Notes: generated from the letters alone by a model not told the origin. DNA of 64,000 nt from Verrucomicrobiota bacterium (GCA_023416735.1 JAEZGX010000020.1:244665-308664); one strand, 5' to 3'; counted from the stretch's first letter, positions 43,300 to 53,265 are shown. Numbers and translations: made by a program.

Positions 43300-46200
43300 T
43301 TACGGATGCGGGATGTGGTTGAGATCCTGCAGCTCTTCGAGCGTCAGCGCACGCTGGATAATCGCGACGTCGTCGATCAATCCATTGAAGTAGGCGTCGG
43401 AGGAAGTGGCGTTGCGGTCACGGCCGATGCGCACGGGTTGAGTGTTGGCGTTGTTATGCGTCCACAGCGTCGTCGAGTGAGTGACGAGCACGCCGTCGAT
43501 GTAGAGTTTGTGGCTCGAGGCGCTTTCGTTCACGAACGCGATGTGGTGCCATTGGCCGTCGTTGATCGGTGTCGGGGCGGCGACGCTTTCAGTGACGCCG
43601 GCAGACTGGTTCCAACGCGAGAGCTGCACGATGCCTGAGGCGAGGAGCTGGAGCCGGTAGTCCATGTTGAGGGTGCCGGTGTCACGCGCCTTGGCGACGA
43701 TGCCGCCTGGGGTCGTCGCGGAGGTTTTCACCCAGGCGACAATCGTGAACGGCTGGCCGGGGTGGCCGAATTCCAAGGCGGAGTGGTGAGCAATGCCGAC
43801 AAAATCATTCGTCCCGTCGAAGCTGAGCGCAGCGCTCGCGGTGCCGTAGCGGTCCGTTGTGAACGTGGCTCCGTTATTGGTCCCGTTGTGACCGTGCTGG
43901 GCGACATCGACGGTGTTGCCGGAGAAGATCCATTGGGCGGCGGTGTCGGTGAAAACGAACTCCGGCAATAGCCCGATGCGTGAGGTGTCGATCGGATTGA
44001 AGCCCGCGGGAGGCGTGCCGATGAAGCGGTAGTCGTGGGTGGAGGCGTTGACGAACGCGGGATTCGCGGTCGTGGAGTTCTGGTCGTATTTATTGCTTAG
44101 GATCGATTTCCAATTCGCGAGCGTGTCGGCGCCCGGGATGTTATGGAAGATATTCGAGCCGGAGGCGGTTTTGTAGAACGTGTTGTAGTTCGACTGGCTG
44201 ATCCGGTTATTCGACCAGCTCTGGAATCGGTAGAAAATCGCCGTCGGGCCTTCGGAATAGAAGATATTGTTCAGGAGCTTGTTGTTGTTGGCGGGGGCGT
44301 TGGCGAGAATCTCGAAGGTGCGCATGCCGGAGTTGCTGCGGGTGAAATCGAAGATGTTGTTCTGAACGTGATTCCCGACGCCCTTGAGATTGAGCGGGGC
44401 CGTGAGCGTATTCGAAGGCGCATTACCGATGAGGTAGGCGATGTTGTTCGTGACGAGGGTGCGATCCGAGCCGTCCTCGATGTAGAACGCGTGCTGTTGA
44501 CCGAAGGAGTCGCCGCTGTGGTGGACGCGGTTGTGATCGACGGTGTTGTCGTCGGCGTAGCCCCAGTAGATCGCGCCGGTGTCCTGCGAGTCGGTGTTCA
44601 TGCCGGTCACTTCGTTGTAGGCGATCGTGATGTTGCTCGACGTTCGCATACGGATGCCATGCCGCCGCGAGGTGCCGAGGTTGTTGTGCGAAATCGTCGA
44701 GCTGCTAGACCCGTCGATGCGAATGTTTGCGCCCGGGTCGGCGAACACGAGGGCGGTGTTTCGGATGCGGTTGTTGGTGATTACGCTCGCGGAGACGTTG
44801 TCGACGAAAACGCCCGCTAGCGCCATGTCGGAGATCGTGTTGCCCGCGATGTGAATCGCGCTGCCGGGGCCGGAGATGCGCGCCCCGGCGGAGCCGCCGG
44901 CGAACTCGCAATTCTCAACGGTGAGGCGGCTCGCGTTCTTGAAGACGATCATGCCCTGGCCGGCTCCGGTCGGGTTGGCGAAGTCGAAGTTGGTCGCGAA
45001 GAACGTCAGGTTGCTGAACGTGATGTTTTCCAGCGGGCCGTCGCTCGGCGCCAGTTTCTGATAAAGCGCGGAGACTTCGGTGCTGCTGAGTGCGGATTGG
45101 TAAATGCGGGCGTCGTCGATCGCGCCGGAGAAGTAAGCGGTGATGTTATTGTGCGCGTCGTGAAAACGGCCGATTTCGACCGGTTGATCGTTGCCGGCAC
45201 CGTAACTCCACGTCGTGGAGCTGGATTCGACGAGGGCGCCGTCGACGTAAAGCTTGTGCGCGGCGTTACCCTCGTTGACGAAGGCAACGTGGTGCCAGTC
45301 GCCATCGTTGAGGGACGTGCCGTCGGCGTCGGTGACGGCCATGGAAGTGCTATTGGCGACGTTCCAGCGGACGAGTTGCAGCTTGCCGTTGGCGTCGAGT
45401 TGGAAGCGGTAATCCATGTTGATCGCGCCGCCGGACGGACGCGCCTTGGAGATGATTGGCTGCAGGCCGGAACCCGAGGTTTTGATCCAAGCGGAGATCG
45501 AGAATGGCGCGGTGGAAGCGCCGAAGCCGAGCGTGGGATCGTCGGCGACCGTGACGTATTGGGTCGAACCATCGAGGGTGATGGCCTGGCCGAGGCCGGA
45601 AGTGCTGATAGCATAGACCGGATCATTCACGGTCGCGCCCTCGTGATTGTTGCCGGTGGCGTCGGAGGTGTCTTCGTTGAACTGCCAGTGCGCGCGCAAT
45701 TGTTGGACGCCGAAGGTCGGCGTGCCGGAGAAGATCGTTGTCACGACCGGCGCAATGATCTCCTGGCTGGAGATCGGAGTGTTGCGTGGCAGGTAATAGA
45801 GCATTCCGGCGCTTTCGTCGTGGTAGAACTCGCCGGCCTGATTGAGGAGCTCCTTCGCGCCTTGAACGAAGTAGCGCGAGCCGGCGGCGAGATCGCCGAG
45901 GTAGGTGAGCTGGAGATTGGAGGCGAGGGTGATCCAGCGCGTGCTGTAATTGATCGAGGAGACATTGTGGATCTCGGTCGACCAGTCGTGATTGCCGGGC
46001 CAGACGTAGACCTGCAGTTCGGCGGGCTTGCTCACGTTGGGCATCGTGTTGCCGCTGTTCCACTGGAAGCGCTTCTTAGGTTGGGAAGAATCTTTCGCGG
46101 CGATGCTCCAATAGCCGCCCTGCGGGCCGCCGTTGGTGGGATAGTCATTGTTCGGATGGCGTGCGAGTCGGCCCCGAACGCCGTTTTCAAAAATCGACTG

Positions 46201-46641
46201 TAAGCGGTGGGAACCTGCCGGGAGCGGCGTTTTGTAGATAATGCCGGAGTCGAGCGTCCAACTCTGGCCGGGAAGGGGCAGTTTGACGCCGCCGATAATG
46301 CGCGCGCTGCCGCGGCGGCCATAACTGGTCCAAATGACTTCGTGTCCGTTCGTGCCCGCGTCGCCCTCGGTGAGATTGATCGTCGAAGTGACAACATGAT
46401 CACCGGGCATGAGCAGGACGACGATGTCTCCGGTCATGTTGCCGTTGATCGCGTCGACGGCGGCGCGGGCGCGACTTAAGGTGGCAAAGGCGGTGCCGGT
46501 GGAGGTGCCGTTGCTGGCGTCGTTGCCGTTGATCGGATCGACGTAGAACGAAGCTTGGATGGCGGCTTGTGAGGTCGCAGCGACGAGCAGAAGCACGGAG
46601 CAGATGCAGGCGCGAAGAACGGTCGAGGTGAGATTCTTCAT
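43300..46641 (-). CDS. Secreted beta-helix protein with two LamG domains
   Basis: 1113 residues from ATG 46641. The signal peptide ends VAATSQAAIQA. An N-terminal beta-helix start (SFYVDPINGNDASNGTSTGT, ATLSRARAAVDAINGNMTGD, YGRRGSARIIGGVKLP) is interrupted after about residue 310 by a LamG/concanavalin-like domain (AHWQFNEDTSDATGNNHEGA, GDWHHVAFVNEGNAAHKLYV, YFSGAIDDARIYQSALSSTE). The helix then resumes (NITFSNLTFFATNFDFA, NCEFAGGSAGARISGPGSAI, GIRMRTSSNITIAYNEVTGM). A second, related LamG closes the protein (GQWHHIAFVNESASSHKLYI, YFNGLIDDVAIIQRAL). It is probably a glycan lyase or hydrolase with carbohydrate-binding LamG modules. Candidate operator D lies 104 bp upstream. Confidence 0.8.
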   Translation of the reverse strand: MKNLTSTVLRACICSVLLLVAATSQAAIQASFYVDPINGNDASNGTSTGTAFATLSRARAAVDAINGNMTGDIVVLLMPGDHVVTSTINLTEGDAGTNGHEVIWTSYGRRGSARIIGGVKLPLPGQSWTLDSGIIYKTPLPAGSHRLQSIFENGVRGRLARHPNNDYPTNGGPQGGYWSIAAKDSSQPKKRFQWNSGNTMPNVSKPAELQVYVWPGNHDWSTEIHNVSSINYSTRWITLASNLQLTYLGDLAAGSRYFVQGAKELLNQAGEFYHDESAGMLYYLPRNTPISSQEIIAPVVTTIFSGTPTFGVQQLRAHWQFNEDTSDATGNNHEGATVNDPVYAISTSGLGQAITLDGSTQYVTVADDPTLGFGASTAPFSISAWIKTSGSGLQPIISKARPSGGAINMDYRFQLDANGKLQLVRWNVANSTSMAVTDADGTSLNDGDWHHVAFVNEGNAAHKLYVDGALVESSSTTWSYGAGNDQPVEIGRFHDAHNNITAYFSGAIDDARIYQSALSSTEVSALYQKLAPSDGPLENITFSNLTFFATNFDFANPTGAGQGMIVFKNASRLTVENCEFAGGSAGARISGPGSAIHIAGNTISDMALAGVFVDNVSASVITNNRIRNTALVFADPGANIRIDGSSSSTISHNNLGTSRRHGIRMRTSSNITIAYNEVTGMNTDSQDTGAIYWGYADDNTVDHNRVHHSGDSFGQQHAFYIEDGSDRTLVTNNIAYLIGNAPSNTLTAPLNLKGVGNHVQNNIFDFTRSNSGMRTFEILANAPANNNKLLNNIFYSEGPTAIFYRFQSWSNNRISQSNYNTFYKTASGSNIFHNIPGADTLANWKSILSNKYDQNSTTANPAFVNASTHDYRFIGTPPAGFNPIDTSRIGLLPEFVFTDTAAQWIFSGNTVDVAQHGHNGTNNGATFTTDRYGTASAALSFDGTNDFVGIAHHSALEFGHPGQPFTIVAWVKTSATTPGGIVAKARDTGTLNMDYRLQLLASGIVQLSRWNQSAGVTESVAAPTPINDGQWHHIAFVNESASSHKLYIDGVLVTHSTTLWTHNNANTQPVRIGRDRNATSSDAYFNGLIDDVAIIQRALTLEELQDLNHIPHP

Positions 46642-46745
46642 GGTGGTGGGGCGGGGTTGCGCGCACAGCGTGGTGCGTTCAGGCGCGCGTGGGTAAACGA
46701 GGGAGGCAAGTGGCGGCATCTCACGCCGGCCGCAATGACTCGGTC

Positions 46746-46759
46746 GCTAGAACAGTTAA
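46746..46759 (-). promoter_or_regulatory. Candidate operator D (upstream of LamG/beta-helix gene)
   Basis: Minus strand TTAACTGTTCTAGC, three mismatches to the consensus TTAAYTGATTTAGT. It faces the minus-strand gene at 43300-46641, in a 226-bp divergent gap that also holds operator C. Confidence 0.45.
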
Positions 46760-46794
46760 GAACCGGAGCCAGATCCGAGGGGCTGCCCGAGGAC

Positions 46795-46808
46795 TTAATT
46801 GATAAAGC
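46795..46808 (+). promoter_or_regulatory. Candidate operator C (upstream of sulfatase 46868)
   Basis: TTAATTGATAAAGC on the plus strand, sharing the 10-base block ACTTAATTGA with operator A. It lies 60 bp before the start of the sulfatase gene. Confidence 0.5.
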
Positions 46809-46867
46809 GGAGTGCTCGTTGTGGAGACCGTTCCTCCGCGTCTAGTCCATTTAGCTTTCGCGCCCCC

Positions 46868-48616
46868 ATGAAGCCGACTCTATCGCTCGTTGTTTTTCTC
46901 GCGTCGTTCCCGATGACGATCGCCGCTTCGGAGCCGGACGCGCGGCCTAGTGTGATTCTCGTCGTGACGGACGATCAGGGTTACGGCGATTTGCGGGCGC
47001 ATGGAAATTGGATCATTCGCACGCCTCACTTGGATCGGTTGCGGAACGAGAGCGTGCGATTGACGAACTTTCACGTGGATCCGACGTGTTCGCCGACCCG
47101 GGCGGCGTTGCTAACGGGCCGCTACTCGACTCGCACGGGCGTGTGGCACACGGTGATGGGACGGTCGTTGCTGCACCGCGACGAGGTGACGATGGCGGAT
47201 GTTTTTCGGGAGGCCGGTTATCGCACGGCGATGATTGGGAAATGGCACTTGGGGGATAATTATCCGTATCGCCCGCAGGATCGTGGTTTCGATGAAACCT
47301 TTCATCACGGCGGCGGCGGAATCGGTCAGACGCCGGATCGTTGGGGCAACACGTATCACGACGCGATTTTTCTCCGCAACGGCGAGCCCGTGCAGACGCG
47401 AGGTTACTGCACGGATGTGTTTTTTGCCGAGGCCGAGAGCTTCATTGCGCAAACGCGTTCGCGTCCGTTCTTCCTCTATCTTGCCACGAATGTCCCGCAT
47501 TCGCCGTTCACCGTGGATGAAAGATATCGTGCTCCCTACGCCGCGCAGGGCGTGCCCGAGCCGATGGATAGTTTTTATGGGATGATCGAAAACATGGACG
47601 AAAATCTCGGCCGTCTGCTGGCGCGGCTCGAGGAACTTGGTCTGGCGGAAAACACGATCGTCATCTGGGCGACCGACAACGGAACGGCGGCCGGCGTCGT
47701 AACGGACGAAAATGAGAAGGAGAATAGCACGGACGGGAGCTGGCGTGGATTCGCCGCGGGGATGCGCGGAAAGAAAGGATCGGTTTACGAAGGCGGACAT
47801 CGTGTGCCTTGTTTTATTCGCTGGCCGGCGGGCGGGATTGAAGGCGGTCGCGACGTTGATGCGCTGACCGCGCATTTCGATTTGCTGCCGACCTTGAGTG
47901 AATGGTGCGACCTGCCGCGGCGCGAACTGGCGTGGGACGGCCGAAGTCTTGCGCGGCTGATTCGCGGGGAGAGCGACAGTGAGCCGCGAACGCTGTTCGT
48001 GCACCGTCAGCGGCGCGAGATTCCGCCGAAGTGGGTGGACAGCGCGGTGATGACCGAACGTTGGCGACTGGTGAACGGGCGGGAGCTTTACGACATCGCG
48101 CGCGATCCGGGGCAAACGAGCGATGTGGCTGCGAGCCACCCGTCCGTGGTGGAGCGTTTGCGCGAGGATTATGAAACGTGGTGGACGTCCCTCGCGCCGG
48201 CCTTGCGCCGCGATACGCCGCTGGTGATCGGAGCGTCGGAGGCGAATCCGACCAGGCTCAACGCGATGGACTGGCACAATGAAAACATCCGGCAGATCCC
48301 GTGGCACCAGCGGCAAGTTGCCGAGTTGCCGGCGGCGAATGGCTATTGGGTCGTCGAGGTGGCGCGGGCGGGCGAGTATGAGTTTATCCTGAGGCATCAG
48401 CCGAGCGAAGCGCCGCGGCGGTTGGAGGCGACGCAGGCGAAGGTCGCGGTGGGCGATCGGGCAGCGGAGGTGAAGGTCGTTCCGTCATCTACAGAAGTCG
48501 CGTTGCGGCTGGAGTTGCCGACCGGGATTGCACGGCTGCAAACTTGGCTCGCGGATTCGTCAAAACCCGAGGAGACCCGCGGAGCCTTCTTCGTCGAAAT
48601 TCGTCGGATTGATTAG
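46868..48616 (+). CDS. Secreted sulfatase (Cys-type) with C-terminal beta domain
   Basis: 582 residues from ATG 46868. A signal peptide (LSLVVFLASFPMTIAAS) is followed by the S1 core: SVILVVTDDQGYGDLRAHGN, the formylglycine motif CSPTRAALLTGRY with Cys74, AMIGKWHLGDNYPY and WATDNGTAAG. After the catalytic domain, about residues 455-582 form an extra beta-rich domain (YWVVEVARAGEYEFILRH, RLQTWLADSSKPEETRGAFF) that resembles an accessory glycan-binding module. The next sulfatase starts 4 bp downstream, so the pair is an operon, fronted by operator C. It needs the maturase encoded at 32410. Confidence 0.92.
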   Translation: MKPTLSLVVFLASFPMTIAASEPDARPSVILVVTDDQGYGDLRAHGNWIIRTPHLDRLRNESVRLTNFHVDPTCSPTRAALLTGRYSTRTGVWHTVMGRSLLHRDEVTMADVFREAGYRTAMIGKWHLGDNYPYRPQDRGFDETFHHGGGGIGQTPDRWGNTYHDAIFLRNGEPVQTRGYCTDVFFAEAESFIAQTRSRPFFLYLATNVPHSPFTVDERYRAPYAAQGVPEPMDSFYGMIENMDENLGRLLARLEELGLAENTIVIWATDNGTAAGVVTDENEKENSTDGSWRGFAAGMRGKKGSVYEGGHRVPCFIRWPAGGIEGGRDVDALTAHFDLLPTLSEWCDLPRRELAWDGRSLARLIRGESDSEPRTLFVHRQRREIPPKWVDSAVMTERWRLVNGRELYDIARDPGQTSDVAASHPSVVERLREDYETWWTSLAPALRRDTPLVIGASEANPTRLNAMDWHNENIRQIPWHQRQVAELPAANGYWVVEVARAGEYEFILRHQPSEAPRRLEATQAKVAVGDRAAEVKVVPSSTEVALRLELPTGIARLQTWLADSSKPEETRGAFFVEIRRID

Positions 48617-48620
48617 TCCC

Positions 48621-50057
48621 ATGCGCATGCCTCCTTTTTTCCGAGTGATGTCCCTCACCGCGGCCGCGCTGCTGGTGCCTGGAGCGATGAGCGCGACGTC
48701 GCTGTCGACCGAAGACAGCCGGCCGCACATCGTTTTTATCATGTCGGATGATCAGGGTTGGGGCGACGTCGGCTATCGTGGAAACGAGATCAAGACGCCG
48801 CACATCGATCGACTCGCGGCCGCAGGCGTGCGGCTCGAGCAGTTTTATACGCAGCCGCTCTGTTCGCCCACGCGCGCGGCGCTGCTGACGGGACGTTATC
48901 CGATTCGTTACGGCTTGCAGGTTGGGGTGGTGCGGCCGCATGCGCGTTATGGGATTCCAGCCGAGGAACGCACCTTGCCGGAGGCGCTGCGCGAGGCGGG
49001 TTATCGCACGGCGATGGTAGGCAAGTGGCATTTGGGCCATTCGCGGCGAGAGGACCTGCCGACGAGCCAAGGATTTGAACATCATTACGGACTCTACACG
49101 GGAAACTTCGACTACTTCACGCATCGCCGCGACGGCGGGCTCGACTGGCATCGCAATGAGCAGGCGATCGAAGAAGAAGGTTATGCGACGGATCTTTTGG
49201 CGGACGAGGCGGCGCGGTTGATTGCGGAACACGATCGGGCGTATCCGCTTTTCCTTTACGTGGCGTTCAATGCGCCGCACACGCCCTTGCAGGTGCCGGA
49301 AAACTACAGCGCGCTTTACGCTCACTGGCCGGAGCGCCGGCGACTTTATGCGGGAATGGTGACGGCGATGGACGACGGAATCGGACGGATCGTCACGGCG
49401 CTCGAGCAGAGCGGCATGCGAGAAAATACGCTCATTGTTTTCTGTTCCGACAACGGCGGACCGCGGCCGGGTGAGATGGCGGACAACGGTTCGCTGCGGG
49501 CCGAGAAAGGCACGTATTACGAAGGCGGCGTGCGCGTGCCGGCGATTGCGGTGTGGGATGGCAAACTGGCGGCGGGCACGAGCAATGAATCGCTGGCGCA
49601 TATCGTGGATTGGTTTCCGACGTTGTTGCGGCTGGCCGGAGCGACGCGGGAGCAACAAGCGCCGATCGACGGAGTGGATCTTTGGCCGACGCTGGCGGAA
49701 GGTGAGGCGACGGCACGCGAGGACGTGTTGATCAACATCGGCGTGGTGGGAGCGGCGATTCGTGTCGGGCCTTGGAAACTCGTCGTGAACGGCCACGTGC
49801 GCGACGGCATGGAAGGCGGACCGATCAATGCCGAACGTGAGCAGCTGAAGAGGCAGGCACTCGCGTCGCCGGTTGTTGAACTGTTTAACCTAAACGACGA
49901 CCCGTCCGAAAAAACCAACCTCGCGGACGCGCGGCCGGAGATCGTGCAGAAGCTGCAGCGACGCCTCGATGATTACACGCGTGAAGCGGTGCCTTCGAAG
50001 CAGGCGCCGCCGCCGGCCGATTTTAGAACGCCGGCCGTGTGGGGCCCGGAATCCTGA
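48621..50057 (+). CDS. Secreted arylsulfatase-like sulfatase (Cys-type)
   Basis: 478 residues from ATG 48621. A signal peptide (SLTAAALLVPGAMSATSL) precedes HIVFIMSDDQGWGDVGYRGN, the formylglycine motif CSPTRAALLTGRYPIRYG with Cys81, and MVGKWHLGH. YNAPHTP-type and FCSDNGGPRPGEMADNGSLR segments complete the metal and sulfate site. The layout resembles arylsulfatase B/I-type S1 sulfatases. It is coupled to the sulfatase upstream and converges with the one at 50076. Confidence 0.93.
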   Translation: MRMPPFFRVMSLTAAALLVPGAMSATSLSTEDSRPHIVFIMSDDQGWGDVGYRGNEIKTPHIDRLAAAGVRLEQFYTQPLCSPTRAALLTGRYPIRYGLQVGVVRPHARYGIPAEERTLPEALREAGYRTAMVGKWHLGHSRREDLPTSQGFEHHYGLYTGNFDYFTHRRDGGLDWHRNEQAIEEEGYATDLLADEAARLIAEHDRAYPLFLYVAFNAPHTPLQVPENYSALYAHWPERRRLYAGMVTAMDDGIGRIVTALEQSGMRENTLIVFCSDNGGPRPGEMADNGSLRAEKGTYYEGGVRVPAIAVWDGKLAAGTSNESLAHIVDWFPTLLRLAGATREQQAPIDGVDLWPTLAEGEATAREDVLINIGVVGAAIRVGPWKLVVNGHVRDGMEGGPINAEREQLKRQALASPVVELFNLNDDPSEKTNLADARPEIVQKLQRRLDDYTREAVPSKQAPPPADFRTPAVWGPES

Positions 50058-50075
50058 CGGGAACGCCCGCGATTT

Positions 50076-51710
50076 TCATTCGACGCTACTCGACGCGGCA
50101 GGCTGGGGCAGGTGTTTCATCCAGCTCAACTCGGGCCATTCGTCGCCGCCGGTGTTGGACTGGTTTGCTCCGGGTGTGCTGCGGCCGCGCAGGATTTGCT
50201 CGCGGAGCTCGAGCGCGAGTTCGTTCACCAACGCGGGTTCGGCGGAGTAAAGATTGGTCGTTTCGGCGCGATCGACCTCGAGGTTGAAGAGTTGGAAGGG
50301 CGGCGCGTCGGGGGAGGCTTGGCCGGGTTTCGGATCGCTCCAGCCGCCGGAATCCGGCGTCGCGCACAGTTTCCATGGTCCGCGTCGGAGAGCGAAAGCG
50401 CCGAGAACGGAATGATTGACGAGCGAGGCGCGACCCAAGCGGTGGTCGGCGGGATCGCGCAGGAGTGCGAGATGGCTGACGCTGTCTTCGCCGGCGTCGG
50501 ACGGGAGTTCCGCCGAAAGCAATTCGGCGCACGTGGCGAGCAGGTCCTGTTGGGCGACGAGGGCGTGGCTGGTTGTTCCCGCCGGAATTTCGCGCGGCCA
50601 GCGGGCGATGAACGGCACGCGATGTCCGCCCTCGAAGATGTCGGCTTTCGCGCCGCGAAGACCGAAGTTCGGATTGTGGCCGAGGGTTTTCAGCTGGGCG
50701 AAGTTGGCCATGGGGCTGCAGCCGTTGTCGGCGGTGAAAATAATCAGCGTGTTGTCGCTCAGGCCGCGCGATTCGAGTGCGCGCATGATTTCGCCGACAT
50801 CGTGATCGAGCTGCAGGCAAAAGTCGCCGTAAGGCGAACCGGTGCGTCCGGCGAAATCTTTCGAAGGGAGGATCGGCGTGTGCGGCGAAGCGTAAGCGAG
50901 ATAGAGGAAGAACGGTTTGTCGCTTTCCTGCTCGCGAAGGAATGCGACGGCTTCGGTGGTGAGCCGCGTTTGCACGTCGCCGTGGGCGAAATTTTCGGCG
51001 ATCGGGCCGGCGCGCCACATGGCGGGTGGTTTGCTGGCTTCAACACGGCGCATGGGCGGGGCTTCGACGCGGTCGTCGCGGAGCCAGACGTAGGGATCCA
51101 TGTCGAGCGATGCGCTGATGCCAAAAAAGGAATCGAAACCGATCGAGAGCGGGCCGTTGCGGAAGGGGGAACCGTAGTCCATGTGGCGCGCGAGCTGCGG
51201 ATCGTTTTCCGGTGCGCGCGGGCCGGGCCCGACGGGAGCTTCGTAGTCGGCTGGCGGCGTGTCGGCGGGTTGGCGCGCCCAATCGATTCCGAGGTGCCAT
51301 TTGCCGATCATCGCGGTGCGATAGCCGTGTTGGCGCAGCAGCGCGGGCACGGTGAGGCGGCCTGGCTCGATTAACGGCGGGGAGTAGCCGAAAAGCACGC
51401 GCGACTTCAAGCGACTGCGCCACGCGTAGCGACCCGTCAGCAAACTGTAGCGCGACGGGGTGCACACGGCGGAGCTGCTGTGCGCATCGGTGAACTTCAC
51501 GCCCTCGCGCGCGAGTTGATCGAGGTGTGGCGTGCGCCACGCGGATTGCGGGTTGTAGGCGGAGACGTCGCCCAGTCCCATGTCATCGGCGAGAATGTAG
51601 ATGATGTTGGGACGTTGTTCCGGAAGTTGAGCCGCGGCGTTCAATGTCGGCGTTATCAAGGCAAGCGAAGCGATGAGGCCGGGGAGTAGGCGGGAAGGCG
51701 TTGCGGTCAT
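50076..51710 (-). CDS. Secreted sulfatase (Cys-type), arylsulfatase A-like
   Basis: 544 residues from ATG 51710. A signal peptide (LLPGLIASLALITPTLNAAA) is followed by NIIYILADDMGLGDVSAYNP, CTPSRYSLLTGRYAWRSRLK with Cys83, MIGKWHLGIDWARQ and IFTADNGCSPMANFAQL. These are complete S1 sulfatase features; the RSRLK extension after the motif is typical of arylsulfatase A-like enzymes. It is 52 bp downstream of the fucosidase start region's stop on the same strand (fucosidase stop 51763), so the two are probably cotranscribed. Confidence 0.93.
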   Translation of the reverse strand: MTATPSRLLPGLIASLALITPTLNAAAQLPEQRPNIIYILADDMGLGDVSAYNPQSAWRTPHLDQLAREGVKFTDAHSSSAVCTPSRYSLLTGRYAWRSRLKSRVLFGYSPPLIEPGRLTVPALLRQHGYRTAMIGKWHLGIDWARQPADTPPADYEAPVGPGPRAPENDPQLARHMDYGSPFRNGPLSIGFDSFFGISASLDMDPYVWLRDDRVEAPPMRRVEASKPPAMWRAGPIAENFAHGDVQTRLTTEAVAFLREQESDKPFFLYLAYASPHTPILPSKDFAGRTGSPYGDFCLQLDHDVGEIMRALESRGLSDNTLIIFTADNGCSPMANFAQLKTLGHNPNFGLRGAKADIFEGGHRVPFIARWPREIPAGTTSHALVAQQDLLATCAELLSAELPSDAGEDSVSHLALLRDPADHRLGRASLVNHSVLGAFALRRGPWKLCATPDSGGWSDPKPGQASPDAPPFQLFNLEVDRAETTNLYSAEPALVNELALELREQILRGRSTPGANQSNTGGDEWPELSWMKHLPQPAASSSVE

Positions 51711-51762
51711 CGAAAGCGAAGAGGAGTGGAATCGTTAGCGGGCGAGTGGAGGGAAGGGCAGG

Positions 51763-53181
51763 TTAGCGTTCGATGGTGTCGCCTTCGAATTCGATGACGT
51801 AAGTGTCGCCGTGGCGATCGGCTTTGAGCGTGCGCGGATGAAAGCCGCGACGACCATCGGCGGTGGTCACGAGAGGAAAGGGAGCGTGCTCGGGTTCGGC
51901 CAGAAGCCGGATGGAGCGAATCTCGTTCTTGAAATCGGGAAGCGCGAAATTCGCGTAACCGCGGGCGCGTTCGAGTTCGAAGATCGTGATGTAGAGCTTG
52001 CCGGGCTTCGTCGTGCAGCGCCAGGCGCGGTGCGAAAGGAAAACCGGTTCGCCTTGGAAGTTTCGCAAAGTTTGCGCGGGTTCGCCGAATTCTTCGCCAA
52101 ACGGAGACGGTTGCGCGCCGTAGATCGACTCGCCGTTGCGTCGCAGCCAATCGCCGACGGCGCGGAGACTGATCTGGCTGGGTTCCGGAATGATGCCTTC
52201 CGCGGTGGGGCCGACGTTGAGGAGGTAGTTGCCGCCCTTGGAAACGATGTCGACGAGTTTGAAGACGAGGTCGCTGGCGGATTTCCAGTTGTGGTCATCT
52301 TTGCGGTAGCCCCACGTGTGATTCAGCGTCGCGGGAACTTCCCACGGCTTCTCGAGGTTTCGATCGGGGATGCGATTGTCGGCGGTGCTGACGTAGTCGC
52401 CGGGTTTGCCGAGACGGCCATTGATGAGGCAATCCGGCTGAAGCTCTCGCACGAGTTGCATGAACCGATCGGCGCGATCGCCTCGGTCCATCATCAACGC
52501 CGTATCGAACCAGATCAGCGCGATGGGCCCGTAACGGGTGAGAAGTTCGCGCACTTGCGGCTCCGCTTTGGTCTGCAGGTAGCGATCGAAACTGCCGTCG
52601 CGATCCTTCTCAGTGTCGGGGGGGAAATCCCAGTCGTTGCCCGCGCCGCCGGGTTCGTGCCAATCCTGTGCCTGCGAATAGTAGAGGCCGAAGCGGAGAC
52701 CGCGGCGCGCGCAGGCTTCGGCGAGTTCGAGGACGATGTCGCGACGAAACGGCGTGGCGTCGATGATGTCGAAATCGCTCGCGTTGGTGTGAAACAGCGC
52801 GAAGCCGTCGTGATGTTTTGCGGTGAGAACGACGTATTTCATGCCGGCGTCCACGGCGAGTTGCGCCCACGCGTCGGCGTCGAATTGCACGGGATTGAAT
52901 TGCGGGGCGAGTTTCTCGTAGTCGGCCACGGGGATGGTCGCGCGCTTCATGATCCATTCGCCGATGCTCCCGACGGGTTGACCGTTCCAGTAACCGGCAG
53001 GGATCGCGTAGAGTCCCCAATGAATGAACAGGCCGAACTTCGCGTCGCGAAACCATTGCACGCGCTCGGTCTGATCCGCAGCGCTCGCGGTAATGACGCT
53101 CGCGTGAGCGGCGGGCGAGGAGGCGAAGGAGAATGGGCTGACAAGCAGAACCAAGCTGAGTGACCGGGAGAATAGATTCAT
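51763..53181 (-). CDS. Secreted alpha-L-fucosidase (GH29), copy 1
   Basis: 472 residues from ATG 53181; the open frame upstream to 53391 lacks a signal and is not used. A signal peptide ends SSPAAHASV. GH29 features: RDAKFGLFIHWGLYAIPAGY, MKYVVLTAKHHDGFALFHT, GLRFGLYYSQAQDWHEPGG, the nucleophile region LIWFDTAL with Asp226, and GGNYLLNVGPTAEGIIP. It hydrolyses terminal alpha-L-fucose. The gene heads a leftward pair with the sulfatase at 50076, and candidate operator E lies about 70 bp upstream. It diverges from the TonB receptor. Confidence 0.94.
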   Translation of the reverse strand: MNLFSRSLSLVLLVSPFSFASSPAAHASVITASAADQTERVQWFRDAKFGLFIHWGLYAIPAGYWNGQPVGSIGEWIMKRATIPVADYEKLAPQFNPVQFDADAWAQLAVDAGMKYVVLTAKHHDGFALFHTNASDFDIIDATPFRRDIVLELAEACARRGLRFGLYYSQAQDWHEPGGAGNDWDFPPDTEKDRDGSFDRYLQTKAEPQVRELLTRYGPIALIWFDTALMMDRGDRADRFMQLVRELQPDCLINGRLGKPGDYVSTADNRIPDRNLEKPWEVPATLNHTWGYRKDDHNWKSASDLVFKLVDIVSKGGNYLLNVGPTAEGIIPEPSQISLRAVGDWLRRNGESIYGAQPSPFGEEFGEPAQTLRNFQGEPVFLSHRAWRCTTKPGKLYITIFELERARGYANFALPDFKNEIRSIRLLAEPEHAPFPLVTTADGRRGFHPRTLKADRHGDTYVIEFEGDTIER

Positions 53182-53251
53182 CGAAAGTGGGGTGGGGCTA
53201 GGAGGCAGATCGCAAGAAAGGATGGACGGCAAGGGCGTCAATGGGCGAAGG

Positions 53252-53265
53252 AGTGAAACAGTTAA
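53252..53265 (-). promoter_or_regulatory. Candidate operator E (upstream of fucosidase copy 1)
   Basis: Minus strand TTAACTGTTTCACT, three mismatches to the six-copy consensus. It faces the fucosidase gene in the 333-bp divergent gap 53182-53514. Confidence 0.4.

Noticed and set aside
50058..50075. Small CGGG/CCCG hairpin between converging sulfatase genes
   Set aside because: Stem of four pairs with no T run, too weak to call a terminator.
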